Position numbers and translations under genes: made by a program. Below, piece after piece: positions 8,293-16,644 of a stretch of 64,000 nt of DNA. Below the pieces are notes generated by a model, which worked only from the letters and a program-made list of their open reading frames with translations, ran no database searches and was not told where the DNA came from. Position 1 is the first letter of the stretch, and each line of letters starts with the position of its first letter. The stretch is from Bin87 sp965220265 (lineage in GTDB: Bacteria; Chloroflexota; Dehalococcoidia; Lucifugimonadales; UBA3495), in contig CBDCPM010000004.1 of the NCBI GenBank assembly GCA_965220265.1, forward strand, positions 4,402,001 to 4,466,000, given 5' to 3'.

Positions 8293-10308
8293 TCATCCAA
8301 TCCAACCGCGTCCGCGCACCAAAATGAAGCCCATGAATCCGAACAGCACCAGCGGCAAAAACCTCTCGGGCAATTCCAGTCCCGCCATCTCTCCGCCCAG
8401 GCCGGACCACATCGCGAAAAAGAAGAACGCGCCACCCGCGAAAGGCCACGGTCCCACTGCCCCCCCGGTCGCCTTCCCGACAGCGAATATCACCGCTGCC
8501 ATAACCGCCGCAGAGATCAACAGCCATAAACCCTGCGCGTATGCCCAACTGGTCCAGTGAGCCCCCGTTCCCAACCGCTCCGCAAGCCAGAACCCGAATC
8601 CTTCCAGTTCCCCGCCGCGGCGCAGGGCGGCGTTCACCGTCCCGTCTCCGTGTTTGGTTGGCGCAAGATCCGGCACCATGCTCGTGATATTGGTCGAAAT
8701 CAGTTGTTCGGCGCTGAATGGACTGTACGCCGACTGTCCGGAGGGGATCACCACGCGGTTGTTGTCCACGTTGGAGACGGTGGCGGAATATGGCGCTCCC
8801 TTCTGGACCGCCCTGACCCGAACTCGGGATGCGTCGGACGAAGCAGGAGCCCTCCACGAATGCGTCCTCTCCACCGCTCCGTTGGTCTCCTCCGTGCGCC
8901 CTGCCGTCCTGCCGTCCGTGATCAGCAGTTCGTAGTAGTCGGCTTCCGCTACTCCCGTCCACTGGACACGTATCTCCACCTTCCCGTCTGCTCTTTCCAT
9001 CACCTGGGGAGCGGTCTCCCATGCAGGCACGGTGTTGGTATAGAACAAGGTTTCTCCCCACGGCGTCGGCGTCGGGAGCCGCGGCGGTTGTGCGGTCGGT
9101 ACGGGTGTCGGCGGCCTCGCCACGCCCCCGACCGGCGTGGGTGTACGGAATAAATTGGCCGGCGCTGCCGCCGGCAACGGTGTGGGAGTTACGGTCGCCT
9201 CCAACTCCACACGCGGGGTGAGGGTTGGAATAGGCGGAGTGGGCGTCGGGAAATCCGTCGTGGCGGTGCCGCAAAGGTAGTGTCCCGAATAGGTGCTGCG
9301 ACTGCCCGGGCTGCCAGTCAGTCGGTCCACTACGTAGAGGCAGATTCCGTACTCCGTGCCGGCATCCAGATTGCCGAAGACGGCGGGAGGAGCGATGTAC
9401 TGCTGGCCGTTTGCGGTGCTCACGTAACTCCACTGGAGCAATTTGGCCTGCGACCGTATGTCCCTCAACTCCAGCAGATAGGTTCGGTGGCAGCACATCT
9501 CGAAGGTCGCCACGATCTGGCCCGGTCCTCCCTCCACCCTCAAATCAACTTCGCTGGCGAATTCGGGCCAGACCGTCGGCGTCGGAGCCGGTTTCCCCGC
9601 TGGAATATGTCGCGAGACCGTCAAAGCGTGCCCTCTGAACGGAGCGGTTTCGCGCCGGATGGTAAACCCGACGTTCGACGTTTTAGTTGGAGTGAGCGTC
9701 ATGGTTATGGATCCCGCGGCCAGCGGCTGTCGACTCTCACGGAAAGCGTATGCCCGGCCTGCGGCGTAGGTGCTGTCCTCGACTGTGATAGTCGCTCCCT
9801 GCGCCGGTTCGACCGTGTATCGGTTCGACGCGTCGCCCCGATAGTTGATTGTGATCGTTGCGGTGGGCAACCCCACTTTCAGGTCCATTTCACTGAATGG
9901 AGGAGAGATCGAAAATAAAGGTTCCGACGACGCCCAATGCTCAACTCCCCGCAACGTCAGGCACCCGGTGGCCCCATAGGTCTCGGTGATGGCGGGGTCC
10001 GTGGAGACGTAGGACACCGCCCCCTCCGCGTCCGTGGTCAACTCCACGTCAACATCGGCGCCGGAGTCCCCGCACTCTATGATTCGGTCACGCTCGTCCC
10101 GATACCAAAGTTTCAGGGACACCCCCTCGTTGGGAACTCCGGTGTCGGCGGTCGCCGTGACGGTGGTGGATGCCACTTCCACCGTGAAGTCGATGCCCGA
10201 CTGAGCATGGGCCGGCGCGGGGGGCCACCCGAACATTGCGGAACCTGCCCAACTTGCCACGAGGACCAGCAGCGCAACCCATGACACCCTTCCCCTGGTG
10301 GGGGTCAT
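8293..10308 (-). CDS. Secreted beta-sandwich protein with Pro/Thr-rich linker and C-terminal membrane anchor
   Basis: 671 aa. Signal peptide (about 1-35, ending AHAQ). Ig/FN3-like beta domains (about 36-345), a Pro/Thr-rich linker (about 350-425; TPTPxxPTLTP type) as in Chloroflexota surface proteins, another FN3-like domain (about 435-520), then three transmembrane helices (about 590-667). Same architecture as the 1025-aa protein (exported head, C-terminal three-helix anchor), so the two may be partner spikes. Its start nearly abuts the stop of the 457-aa gene. Confidence 0.82.
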   Translation of the reverse strand: MTPTRGRVSWVALLVLVASWAGSAMFGWPPAPAHAQSGIDFTVEVASTTVTATADTGVPNEGVSLKLWYRDERDRIIECGDSGADVDVELTTDAEGAVSYVSTDPAITETYGATGCLTLRGVEHWASSEPLFSISPPFSEMDLKVGLPTATITINYRGDASNRYTVEPAQGATITVEDSTYAAGRAYAFRESRQPLAAGSITMTLTPTKTSNVGFTIRRETAPFRGHALTVSRHIPAGKPAPTPTVWPEFASEVDLRVEGGPGQIVATFEMCCHRTYLLELRDIRSQAKLLQWSYVSTANGQQYIAPPAVFGNLDAGTEYGICLYVVDRLTGSPGSRSTYSGHYLCGTATTDFPTPTPPIPTLTPRVELEATVTPTPLPAAAPANLFRTPTPVGGVARPPTPVPTAQPPRLPTPTPWGETLFYTNTVPAWETAPQVMERADGKVEIRVQWTGVAEADYYELLITDGRTAGRTEETNGAVERTHSWRAPASSDASRVRVRAVQKGAPYSATVSNVDNNRVVIPSGQSAYSPFSAEQLISTNITSMVPDLAPTKHGDGTVNAALRRGGELEGFGFWLAERLGTGAHWTSWAYAQGLWLLISAAVMAAVIFAVGKATGGAVGPWPFAGGAFFFFAMWSGLGGEMAGLELPERFLPLVLFGFMGFILVRGRGWIG

Positions 10309-10310
10309 GG

Positions 10311-11684
10311 TCAGAAAGCCCCGGTCACCGCGTCAGTAACCGTGAAACCCGATTGCAGTTGGATGAATATGGCGACGACCATTATCAGGATGATGATCCA
10401 GGCTCCGATTTCGTTCACCGGAAGCTGCCGGCCCTGCTTTTTCTTGGTCCATTGCTGCTTGATCTCGCCGGCCTTCTGGATCATGGAGCCGTCGGCCGCA
10501 GTTGTCCTGGCCTGCGCACCGTCGAACAGGTGGTCGCCGTCCGCCATCAGGGTTTCTATGGCGTCCCCCGACGCCGACCCGACAGCGTCGTCTGCGGAAT
10601 CGAGCCGGTCCATTGCCACCGGCGCACTGCCGCCCCGCAGCGGCAGTTCCAGAACCTTCCGCGCCGGCATGACCATCAGGTTTTCGCGTGTGATGTGTAC
10701 CGCGTACCCACCCTTCAACCCCCCTCCCCTGATGGTGGAACCCCCGAATGCCTGGGAGTTGACGGCGTGGTTGAGGATCGCGGTCTTGAATTTCAGCTTG
10801 TATTTCAGCCGCGTCCCCCGCTCGTGCAATTGCAGGGCATAGAGGTCCGCAAACGCCACCTTCCACATGGACCATAGCGTTACCGGCCAACCCGCCAACG
10901 ACAACGGAGCGCCCACTCCAAACATCAACCCCAACACCCACCACCAGTTGAACCAATGCCCAATCACCGCCACCGGTACGCCCTTCACCACCTTGTAGCT
11001 GATCTGCTTATCATCGACCACCAGGAGCACCAGCAGACCGATGAGCAACATGATTCCCATTCCCACGGCCGTGAACAACGGATAGACCCATCCGCTTGCC
11101 CAAAAGGACTTGCCTCCAATTCGGGCGGTCAGCACCTGGTACTGCCGGCGCACCGCCTTTCTATTCACGACGCCATACCAGGGAGCGGTCGAAAACCCAA
11201 CGTAGGCGGTCAGCATCGGTTCCTGCCGCGACCATGCCTGCAGCTCGGCCCAATCGCCCAGACCGGATGATTCGTCCGGCGGTGGATTGGGGTCCGCGAT
11301 CACTTGGCGGACGTACCGGGCTTCTTTGGCGTCTATCCCGGCGCAGTAGGCGTCCACTTCCGCTTTGTCGGCGTCTTTCAGCGACAGCGCCGCCATGTGA
11401 ATACTCGCGGCGTCCGCCTCGACGTTGGTGGCGTCGTCAGGGAGAAAGTAGGCTCGCATCAACCGGCGGAACCGGTCGCGGTCGGCCTGACGCCCTTCGG
11501 ATTTCAGCCAGCGTTCGTAACGGGCTGTCGCCGGCCGGTTGGGATGGGCGCGCAAATACCGCGCCACTTCCGCCAGCGGTAGGTCGTGCAGGTAGGGGCC
11601 GTGCGGCTTCATCCGCGATGGAGGCTTGGGCAACTCCGGCAATTCTTCCCACCAGGGGTTGGTGACGGGTGTACTCGCTGCCAT
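10311..11684 (-). CDS. Multi-pass membrane protein of the packaging/secretion operon
   Basis: 457 aa with AGGAGG eight bases before the ATG. A soluble, charged N-terminal region (about 1-190) with helical repeats is followed by two long hydrophobic segments (about 193-222 and 243-270), a cytoplasmic domain with a basic beta-rich portion (about 285-425) and a final transmembrane helix (about 427-446). It resembles an inner-membrane platform or scaffold. Position between the ATPase side and the spike side of the operon supports a coupling role, which is inference. No family recognised. Confidence 0.78.
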   Translation of the reverse strand: MAASTPVTNPWWEELPELPKPPSRMKPHGPYLHDLPLAEVARYLRAHPNRPATARYERWLKSEGRQADRDRFRRLMRAYFLPDDATNVEADAASIHMAALSLKDADKAEVDAYCAGIDAKEARYVRQVIADPNPPPDESSGLGDWAELQAWSRQEPMLTAYVGFSTAPWYGVVNRKAVRRQYQVLTARIGGKSFWASGWVYPLFTAVGMGIMLLIGLLVLLVVDDKQISYKVVKGVPVAVIGHWFNWWWVLGLMFGVGAPLSLAGWPVTLWSMWKVAFADLYALQLHERGTRLKYKLKFKTAILNHAVNSQAFGGSTIRGGGLKGGYAVHITRENLMVMPARKVLELPLRGGSAPVAMDRLDSADDAVGSASGDAIETLMADGDHLFDGAQARTTAADGSMIQKAGEIKQQWTKKKQGRQLPVNEIGAWIIILIMVVAIFIQLQSGFTVTDAVTGAF

Positions 11685-11689
11685 GCGCT

Positions 11690-12247
11690 CTACCCTCCTG
11701 GGTTTGTGTCGTCAGGAGGAACCGGCTCGAGGGGTACCGGAGTCCCCAGGTAGTTGTAACGTAACGGTTCCAACTCCTCCGGTGGGCCTTGAGTTGACGC
11801 CGGCTTTTCCACCACCTTCGGCTCCACGATGAAAGGAGCGACCCCGTACACGATGACAAAGACCACCGAGACCGCGACCATCACTATCCACACTGCCGAG
11901 ATGCGCTGAAACAGCGACGGCTTATGAAAGTTCAGGTGGCCACCGGACGCGCTCTTGTACCATGCCTCTGCGGTGCGGTTGACCCAACTATCGGCGACCT
12001 CGTTTTTCTCGCTCACCGACACGTACTCATTCCCAATGGAGTAGGGAGGGTAGTTCGGGTTGCCGTACTGGAGCGCCATCACGATCTGCGGGTCGGTGAT
12101 GACCCAGTTGTTGTCCTCGCTCACCAGAACGCCCAGCTCATTCCGCACCCGCCTGTCCTCTACGATGTCCCAATCCGCTTTGAAAACGGTCAGGACATCA
12201 TTCGCCTCGTGGTCCGGGACATTTTTGATTTTGTTTTTCTTAGGCAA
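11690..12247 (-). CDS. Single-pass membrane protein
   Basis: 185 aa. The frame starts with TTG at 12247, overlapping the TAA of the upstream gene by three bases, so translation is probably coupled; no in-frame ATG keeps the Lys-rich N-terminus. Soluble N-terminal domain (about 1-115), one transmembrane helix (about 118-140, IVMVAVSVVFVIVYGVAPF) and a Pro-rich external tail. Bitopic membrane component of the operon; function unknown. Confidence 0.72.
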   Translation of the reverse strand: MPKKNKIKNVPDHEANDVLTVFKADWDIVEDRRVRNELGVLVSEDNNWVITDPQIVMALQYGNPNYPPYSIGNEYVSVSEKNEVADSWVNRTAEAWYKSASGGHLNFHKPSLFQRISAVWIVMVAVSVVFVIVYGVAPFIVEPKVVEKPASTQGPPEELEPLRYNYLGTPVPLEPVPPDDTNPGG

Positions 12248-12539
12248 CCTGCACGCTCTCCTGCTGCTGGCGCTGTTTTGCGATTATCGGCGGCGGTCCT
12301 TCATACACATTGATGGGTATCGTGGTTACCACTGTCCTTCGTTCTGCTGCCGGTTTGTCCATTTCTTCCGGCGGCAACGCGGTCGCCTGCAACCACACCG
12401 TGCCGGGCTCACCGGGGTAAAGTGGCCGTTCAACGTAGGCCTCCAACCCTCCCCACGAGAACATCCGGAACACCTCCAGGAGCATCTGGTATTCCGGCCA
12501 CCTTTCCTCTACCGTGGGTTGTTCTGTGATGGTCGTCAT
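12240..12539 (-). CDS. Small soluble hypothetical protein
   Basis: 99 aa. GAAGGAAGG precedes the ATG. Acidic N-terminus, central beta-rich part, Gln-rich C-terminus; no membrane segment or known motif. Its stop overlaps the TTG start of the next gene. About 120 bp separate it from the 329-aa gene upstream, enough for a weak promoter or a processing site. Confidence 0.7.
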   Translation of the reverse strand: MTTITEQPTVEERWPEYQMLLEVFRMFSWGGLEAYVERPLYPGEPGTVWLQATALPPEEMDKPAAERRTVVTTIPINVYEGPPPIIAKQRQQQESVQVA

Positions 12540-12659
12540 TTTTCAACCTTCCTTCGTTTTGCGGAAGCGGCCGCTACGATAAACCGTTGCCGCCGGCGTC
12601 TCGGGTTGCCGATATTCGTTGACCGCGGCAACTGCTTTTCGCCAGGATCTCGTGTAACG

Positions 12660-13649
12660 CTACTCGGCTCTGCTGTAACCTATTTGCGACGCCGACAGCG
12701 CGTCTTGGGACAATCGCTTCTCGCGCTGTCGGCGTTCAAAGAACCCCTGCGTAATCCTCTGCTCTTCGATGGTTCCCCCTCCCCGGAAGTTTTGCAGGAT
12801 CCGCGCCAGCGTCGCCTGGCGCTTCCCCGCCCGCTGGCCGGCGACGCTCGCCATGCACACGGCGTGCAGTTCCTGGCCAAAGTACGGCGCGATGGTGTTC
12901 TTGAGCCCCGACGAGTCCGGGTCGACCGGCATCGCATACAGGTCCAGCAGGTACGAATAGTCGAACGAGACGCCCTCCCCAATCGCCCGGTCCCACGCCG
13001 TATAGATGCGCTGCACATGCCTCTTCGTCGACTCCATCATCGACCGGCAGGCGTCGAGTCGGGCCTGCCCCTGGTAGCGTTGCAACAGGCCCACCCGGCT
13101 CACCGCCCGACGCAGGTAGGGACCGTCCCTTGCTTCGTCCAGGATCTCCGGCGCATGTTCGCTGGGCACCCAATAGGCGGAGCCCTTGTCCTCCTGCGAC
13201 CAAAACGTCAACGCAGCATCCAACAAACGCACCTCCAGCAGCAGCGCGTCCACATGCTGCTGACGGTTGTTGCCCGGCGCATGGAATTGCCACCTGGCCA
13301 GGCCGTCCAATAGCAGCACCAGCTCCAGCAGTTGAGGGTCGGAAAGGTCGGCGTCCTCGATGATCGAATTGAGCGTCCGCTGGGACATTTCCGAGGCGAT
13401 GTCGGTCTGCTTGTACCAACGAGACAATCCGCCGCCGCCGTCCTCGTCGTCACCCGTGCCGTCGTCCACCGCGACCATCCGCGAACCCGCCGGTCGGCCG
13501 GCGTGTCCGTAGGCGTTGCGGTTGCCGAGAATCTCCACCAACAGTTCCTCGTCCTCCACGCTCATCGTCGTCGGCGCCAGCGGGGAGGCCAGGGTTCCCA
13601 TGTGCTCTTCCATGCGGTCCACCACATCGTCTATATCCCGGCTTACCAT
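12660..13649 (-). CDS. Soluble helical protein downstream of the packaging-type ATPase
   Basis: 329 aa from the ATG at 13649, chosen because a near-perfect AGGAGGTGA lies just upstream inside the end of the ATPase gene and only four bases separate that stop from this start; upstream in-frame codons give a non-native-looking Arg/Cys-rich extension. An acidic N-terminus with a Gly/Asp stretch is followed by an all-helical region (about 100-329), with no membrane segment. Tight coupling to the ATPase suggests a partner or regulator. No family recognised. Confidence 0.75.
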   Translation of the reverse strand: MVSRDIDDVVDRMEEHMGTLASPLAPTTMSVEDEELLVEILGNRNAYGHAGRPAGSRMVAVDDGTGDDEDGGGGLSRWYKQTDIASEMSQRTLNSIIEDADLSDPQLLELVLLLDGLARWQFHAPGNNRQQHVDALLLEVRLLDAALTFWSQEDKGSAYWVPSEHAPEILDEARDGPYLRRAVSRVGLLQRYQGQARLDACRSMMESTKRHVQRIYTAWDRAIGEGVSFDYSYLLDLYAMPVDPDSSGLKNTIAPYFGQELHAVCMASVAGQRAGKRQATLARILQNFRGGGTIEEQRITQGFFERRQREKRLSQDALSASQIGYSRAE

Positions 13650-13653
13650 CGGG

Positions 13654-14871
13654 TCACCTCCTCTGCAGCCGTTCTCGCAACCCTCCGCCTCCGTTGGCGG
13701 GCCGGGACTGCTTCTCAATCCACGCCTCCTGCATCTTGTCCAAAAACGGCGCGTACAAATTTTTGAGGTCGTGGTTCGGGTGAAATCCCTGAGTGTTCGG
13801 CATTCCCAACTTGCGACCGAAGGCATAGGCCAGGTCCGACGCGCTCCATGCCCTTACCGTGTCGGCGAATTCCTCTGCCGCCTGGTACATGGCGTCTTCA
13901 ACCGTCTCCCACGATTCATATTCGCTATAGGGGTCAAGGGACCCCACCAGGTAGAGCTTCCCCAGGTCATTCAGCACGACGTCAATGGCCGTGTCCTCCT
14001 CTCCAGCGTTGGGCACATCCGCCGCGAATTCCATTGCCCTCCCGTCGTCTATGGCTTCGCGCATCGCTGCGGCCCCCAACTCGAATGCCTGGCCCAGCTT
14101 GAAAGTCTCAAACGTGTTGTACACGGCACTCGCCCGCAGGAGGCTGAACGGATCGCGCCGCTCGATGTACCGCTTGACTGAGGGCCGCAGACTGCCCCCC
14201 ATCGTCTCGGCGTAGAACTTCGTGCCCCAGGGCTTCGGCCCGTAGGTCCACGTCGTCATGTATGCCCAAGACGGCAGCTTGTACTTGAACTTGTTGTACG
14301 CCTCGGGGTCCCACTTGTTCCCCTTGACACCCGCCGGCACCGGGTAGATCAGCCAGTCCACTTCCGCCCGCAGGTCATACGAAATGGCATTTTCCTGCTG
14401 GCTTACAAAGTAGAAGGGGATGCCTCTCTTGCGGGACATGGACAGGGTTTGCTGCAGGAGCTGGTTGCGGTGGGAGCCCTGGCCGTACTTGCTGGCCATC
14501 ATGTGAGCCTCGTCCATGATCGCCACCATCGGGGGGTCCCCGCGCTCCGCCAGCAGATAGAAATCCCGTGGGTCTTCCAGGAAGTAGCCAAAGGCCGCGT
14601 CCGCCATGTTGTGGACCACGCGGAACCCGTTCTCCGTGTGCTGCACCCCTATCTCCACCGCCAGCAGGGACTTGCCCCATCCCTTATCCCCTGAAATCAG
14701 ACACGTCGTGAATCCCAGGTTCACCTGCTCGGCATACGGGTTCAGCAGGTCGAACCGTCGCCACATATCACCTGCGATGGCGATCCGCTGCTCCTTACTC
14801 CAGAAGTCCCGCGAGTCCTGGCCGGCCTGGGCCACCGTTATATCGGGGGTCATTTTGATTGCCATAGCCAT
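13654..14871 (-). CDS. P-loop ATPase of the HerA/FtsK/Zot packaging class
   Basis: 405 aa; ATG with GGAG eight bases upstream. Walker A GDKGWGKS (61-68), Walker B MVAIMDEAH (115-123), then a helix with SHRNQLLQQTLSMSRKRG and a sensor strand FYFVSQQ (154-159) followed by an Arg-containing segment. This order (Walker A, DEAH, RKRG, SQQ) is typical of virion packaging ATPases of membrane-containing and archaeal viruses and of inovirus Zot/pI proteins. Unlike Zot/pI it has no transmembrane segment, which favours a packaging-type motor. The C-terminal third (about 190-405) is unfamiliar. It anchors the interpretation of the whole operon; exact family is uncertain. Confidence 0.85.
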   Translation of the reverse strand: MAMAIKMTPDITVAQAGQDSRDFWSKEQRIAIAGDMWRRFDLLNPYAEQVNLGFTTCLISGDKGWGKSLLAVEIGVQHTENGFRVVHNMADAAFGYFLEDPRDFYLLAERGDPPMVAIMDEAHMMASKYGQGSHRNQLLQQTLSMSRKRGIPFYFVSQQENAISYDLRAEVDWLIYPVPAGVKGNKWDPEAYNKFKYKLPSWAYMTTWTYGPKPWGTKFYAETMGGSLRPSVKRYIERRDPFSLLRASAVYNTFETFKLGQAFELGAAAMREAIDDGRAMEFAADVPNAGEEDTAIDVVLNDLGKLYLVGSLDPYSEYESWETVEDAMYQAAEEFADTVRAWSASDLAYAFGRKLGMPNTQGFHPNHDLKNLYAPFLDKMQEAWIEKQSRPANGGGGLRERLQRR

Positions 14872-14879
14872 GCGGCATT

Positions 14880-15005
14880 CTCCAAACCAACCTTCTAATA
14901 TGACTTTAAGATTAATAACGCGCTAATATAGGGACATCGTCCGTATTTCTTTTATATATATCTCTCTCTCGCGCACCCTCGCGCACCCTCGCGCACTCGC
15001 GCACT
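14880..15005 (-). promoter_or_regulatory. AT-rich plus GCGCACCCTC-repeat intergenic region before the ATPase gene
   Basis: Between the 156-aa gene and the ATPase. On the + strand it holds TATATATA, TCTCTCTC, then tandem GCGCACCCTC and GCGCACTC units up to 15004, and an AT-rich stretch with TTATTAA and TAATATA (14900-14935). Read on the minus strand this is GC repeats, then TATATATAAAAG, then about 75 bases to the start codon. Likely an internal promoter; iterated repeats beside AT-rich DNA could also be an origin. Nothing here decides between them. Confidence 0.45.
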
Positions 15006-15476
15006 CTATCCGTTCTCGGAGAGCAGGGCCTCCAGGTCCAACCGCATGGGCCGTTGGGCATGAATGGCGTCGATGACTTCGTTGACACGGGACAGGCGCT
15101 GCTGGTAGTACCGATTCAGCCCGGTCAACCGATCCTTGATGCCGGTGGCCATCTGTAAGCGCTCGTCCAAATCCGTGGTGCCCATCATCTGCGCCCAATC
15201 GGACTCGTACACCCGCGTTTTCGGCGCAATCCGCCCGTCCTCCACCCCCGCGCGCAGGTCCGCCGTGGACACGCGCCCGTTTCGGCCAGTCTCCACGCGC
15301 CAACTGTCAATCGCCGCCGCGAGAACCCGCACCCCTCCGACCATCCGGTCGTACCCGTGCCTCTCCAGCATCCGCAACAGGGCCGTCCGACCGATAAACT
15401 CCTGGACCCAGCCTTCATCCAACTCACCGGACAGGACCAGCGCGACCAGCGCGTCATCTATCATCAACCCGTTCAT
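15006..15476 (-). CDS. Hypothetical helical protein (longer member of a tandem duplicate)
   Basis: 156 aa. The ATG overlaps the TGA of the upstream 49-aa gene (ATGA); GGGAGGGAATG lies upstream. All-helical and hydrophilic, with SGELDEGWVQEFIGRTALLRML near the N-terminus and a Gln/Arg-rich coiled-coil-like C-terminus. Its first 45 codons are duplicated just upstream. Position at the 5' side of the operon suggests a regulator or DNA-transaction protein (inference). Confidence 0.7.
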   Translation of the reverse strand: MNGLMIDDALVALVLSGELDEGWVQEFIGRTALLRMLERHGYDRMVGGVRVLAAAIDSWRVETGRNGRVSTADLRAGVEDGRIAPKTRVYESDWAQMMGTTDLDERLQMATGIKDRLTGLNRYYQQRLSRVNEVIDAIHAQRPMRLDLEALLSENG

Positions 15477-15622
15477 GTGGCCATTCCCTCCCCGTCGTAC
15501 CCATGCCTCTTCAGCATCTGCAACAGGGCCGTCCGACCGATAAACTCCGGGACCCTGCCTTCCGCAAACTCACCGGACAAGACCAGCGCGACCAGCGCGT
15601 CATCTATCATCAACCCGTTCAT
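15473..15622 (-). CDS. 49-aa truncated duplicate of the downstream gene's N-terminus
   Basis: Starts MNGLMIDDALVALVLSGEF, almost identical to the N-terminus of the next gene, then ends after ...RHGYDGEGMAT at a TGA overlapping the next ATG. Ribosome site and spacing are duplicated too. It looks like a tandem duplication of about 145 bp whose junction created a short reading frame. It may be a small product, a leader that couples translation, or simple debris. Confidence 0.6.
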   Translation of the reverse strand: MNGLMIDDALVALVLSGEFAEGRVPEFIGRTALLQMLKRHGYDGEGMAT

Positions 15623-15737
15623 GTGGACATTCCCTCCCCGTGGCGCCTATTACTGACTGTGTGATTTTGCCCGGACCGCCGGCAGCTAACCCGGATGGAT
15701 TCCGCTGGAGCCGCGCTCATGGCCATCCCGCCCGCCG

Positions 15738-16013
15738 TCACGGGGCGGCCATTTCCAACAGAGTGCCGTCCTCGACCGCCCGCTTCAGCCAGCGGCGGCT
15801 GAAGGGGAAGATGTCCTGGTACTTGCGGACCACGGCGCTCTGGTTGCCCGTTTCGATAACGTCGGTCAGCACCGAGCGGGCCACGTCGCTGGGCATCCGC
15901 TTGGGGGGTCTGCCACCCTTCTCTGTCCAATCCCAATCGCTGAGTTCGCGCTGGATGCGCTGGTATTCGTCCTCATTCTCATTGGGTTCGGTAGTGGCGT
16001 TGCGCGCTGCCAT
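15738..16013 (-). CDS. Small candidate DNA-binding protein, first gene of the operon
   Basis: 91 aa from the ATG at 16013, chosen for GGAGG six bases upstream; a longer frame from 16121 lacks such a site. Acidic N-terminus, then RPPKRMPSDVARSVLTDVIETGNQSAVVRKY...SRRWLKRAVEDGTL, a helix pattern compatible with a helix-turn-helix. First gene of the operon, behind a pair of 16-bp direct repeats that could be its operators. Regulatory function is inference. Confidence 0.65.
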   Translation of the reverse strand: MAARNATTEPNENEDEYQRIQRELSDWDWTEKGGRPPKRMPSDVARSVLTDVIETGNQSAVVRKYQDIFPFSRRWLKRAVEDGTLLEMAAP

Positions 16014-16041
16014 ATAGCGCCTCCGGTTCGCTAGTGGTTTA

Positions 16042-16113
16042 GCCCACCTTTTGCCCGGAGTTTGGCTGCTAGGGGCATAGTCAATCAAGGGGGTTTTGCC
16101 CACCTTTCGCCCG
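16042..16113. promoter_or_regulatory. Two 16-bp direct repeats upstream of the left operon (possible operators)
   Basis: GCCCACCTTTTGCCCG at 16042-16057 and GCCCACCTTTCGCCCG at 16098-16113, same orientation, 56 bp apart, one mismatch. They lie 29 and 85 bp upstream of the first operon gene, which encodes a possible HTH protein. Spacing of about five helical turns fits paired operators. I see no clear sigma-70 promoter. Confidence 0.5.
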
Positions 16114-16147
16114 ATTGCCAAACGTGTGGATGGGGATATTGCCAGCT

Positions 16148-16297
16148 CGCCCCGCAGGTCGCTGCGGTTCGCACCGCCGGCGTTTCCGTGGAAACGGTCC
16201 CTAGCTTATGCGAGAAGCGACGATTGCCCGATGTTCCCGCCCGCTAGGGTTTTCTGAAAAGGAGAGCCCCGCAACGGCGCGGGGCTCTCCTTTTTGG
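16148..16297. repeat. 150-bp repeat, copy 1: structured RNA candidate ending in a strong terminator
   Basis: About 90% identical to 17659-17808, same orientation. Contains an internal hairpin (CGTTTCC-GT-GGAAACG) and ends in a long GC hairpin with T tract. The conserved upstream part plus terminator resembles a small non-coding RNA gene or a conserved 3' end. The pair brackets the small membrane-peptide region. Confidence 0.55.
16257..16295. terminator. Strong bidirectional rho-independent terminator
   Basis: AAAAGGAGAGCCCCGC pairs with GCGGGGCTCTCCTTTTT around a five-base loop. T tracts occur on both strands, so it can stop transcription either way. Confidence 0.85.
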
Positions 16298-16435
16298 TTG
16301 ACCTACGAGGAGCTGATCGCGTAGGCCATTTTGGGTGTTGCACCGGGGACATGGTATGATCGCGACATGGACATTTGGATGTACATGGCATTGGGGTCAA
16401 CCTTGAATTGGGGTCAACCTTTGTGATGGCGGTAG

Positions 16436-16575
16436 TCACGTGTTCAACCCTATCGTTATCGCGCCGATTAAGGATGCTACGGCGATTGCCACAGACCAAC
16501 CAAACACGATGTCCAAAATGTGAAACCGTCCTTGAGTTAGCGCTACCGCAACCCCGGTCGGAACGACAGCCACCC
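16436..16575 (-). CDS. Possible small membrane peptide (GTG start)
   Basis: From a GTG just after a GC hairpin leader the frame reads two hydrophobic helices (VAVVPTGVAVAL... and VAIAVASLIGAITIGL), about 46 aa. No convincing ribosome site. It is the least certain of three minus-strand frames, each directly behind a copy of the same hairpin, and that parallel is the main support. Confidence 0.35.
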
Positions 16576-16580
16576 AGCTA

Positions 16581-16621
16581 ATCCCTGCCGGTGGCGTCGT
16601 CAAACTCTCGCCGGCGGGGAT
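16581..16621. repeat. GC hairpin element, copy 1
   Basis: ATCCCTGCCGG pairs with CCGGCGGGGAT, followed on + by GTTCTTTT. Related copies are at 16913-16955 and 17597-17638; all share the spacer pattern GTCGYCAAAC. As + strand terminators they would end transcription; on the minus strand each lies in the leader of a small membrane peptide. Confidence 0.6.
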
Positions 16622-16644
16622 GTTCTTTTGGTTCGGGTGAAGTA

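Noticed and set aside
3431..16013. Conjugation or type IV secretion operon
   Set aside because: No VirB4/TraC, VirD4-type coupling protein, relaxase or pilin was found; the single ATPase has the packaging-class motif order.
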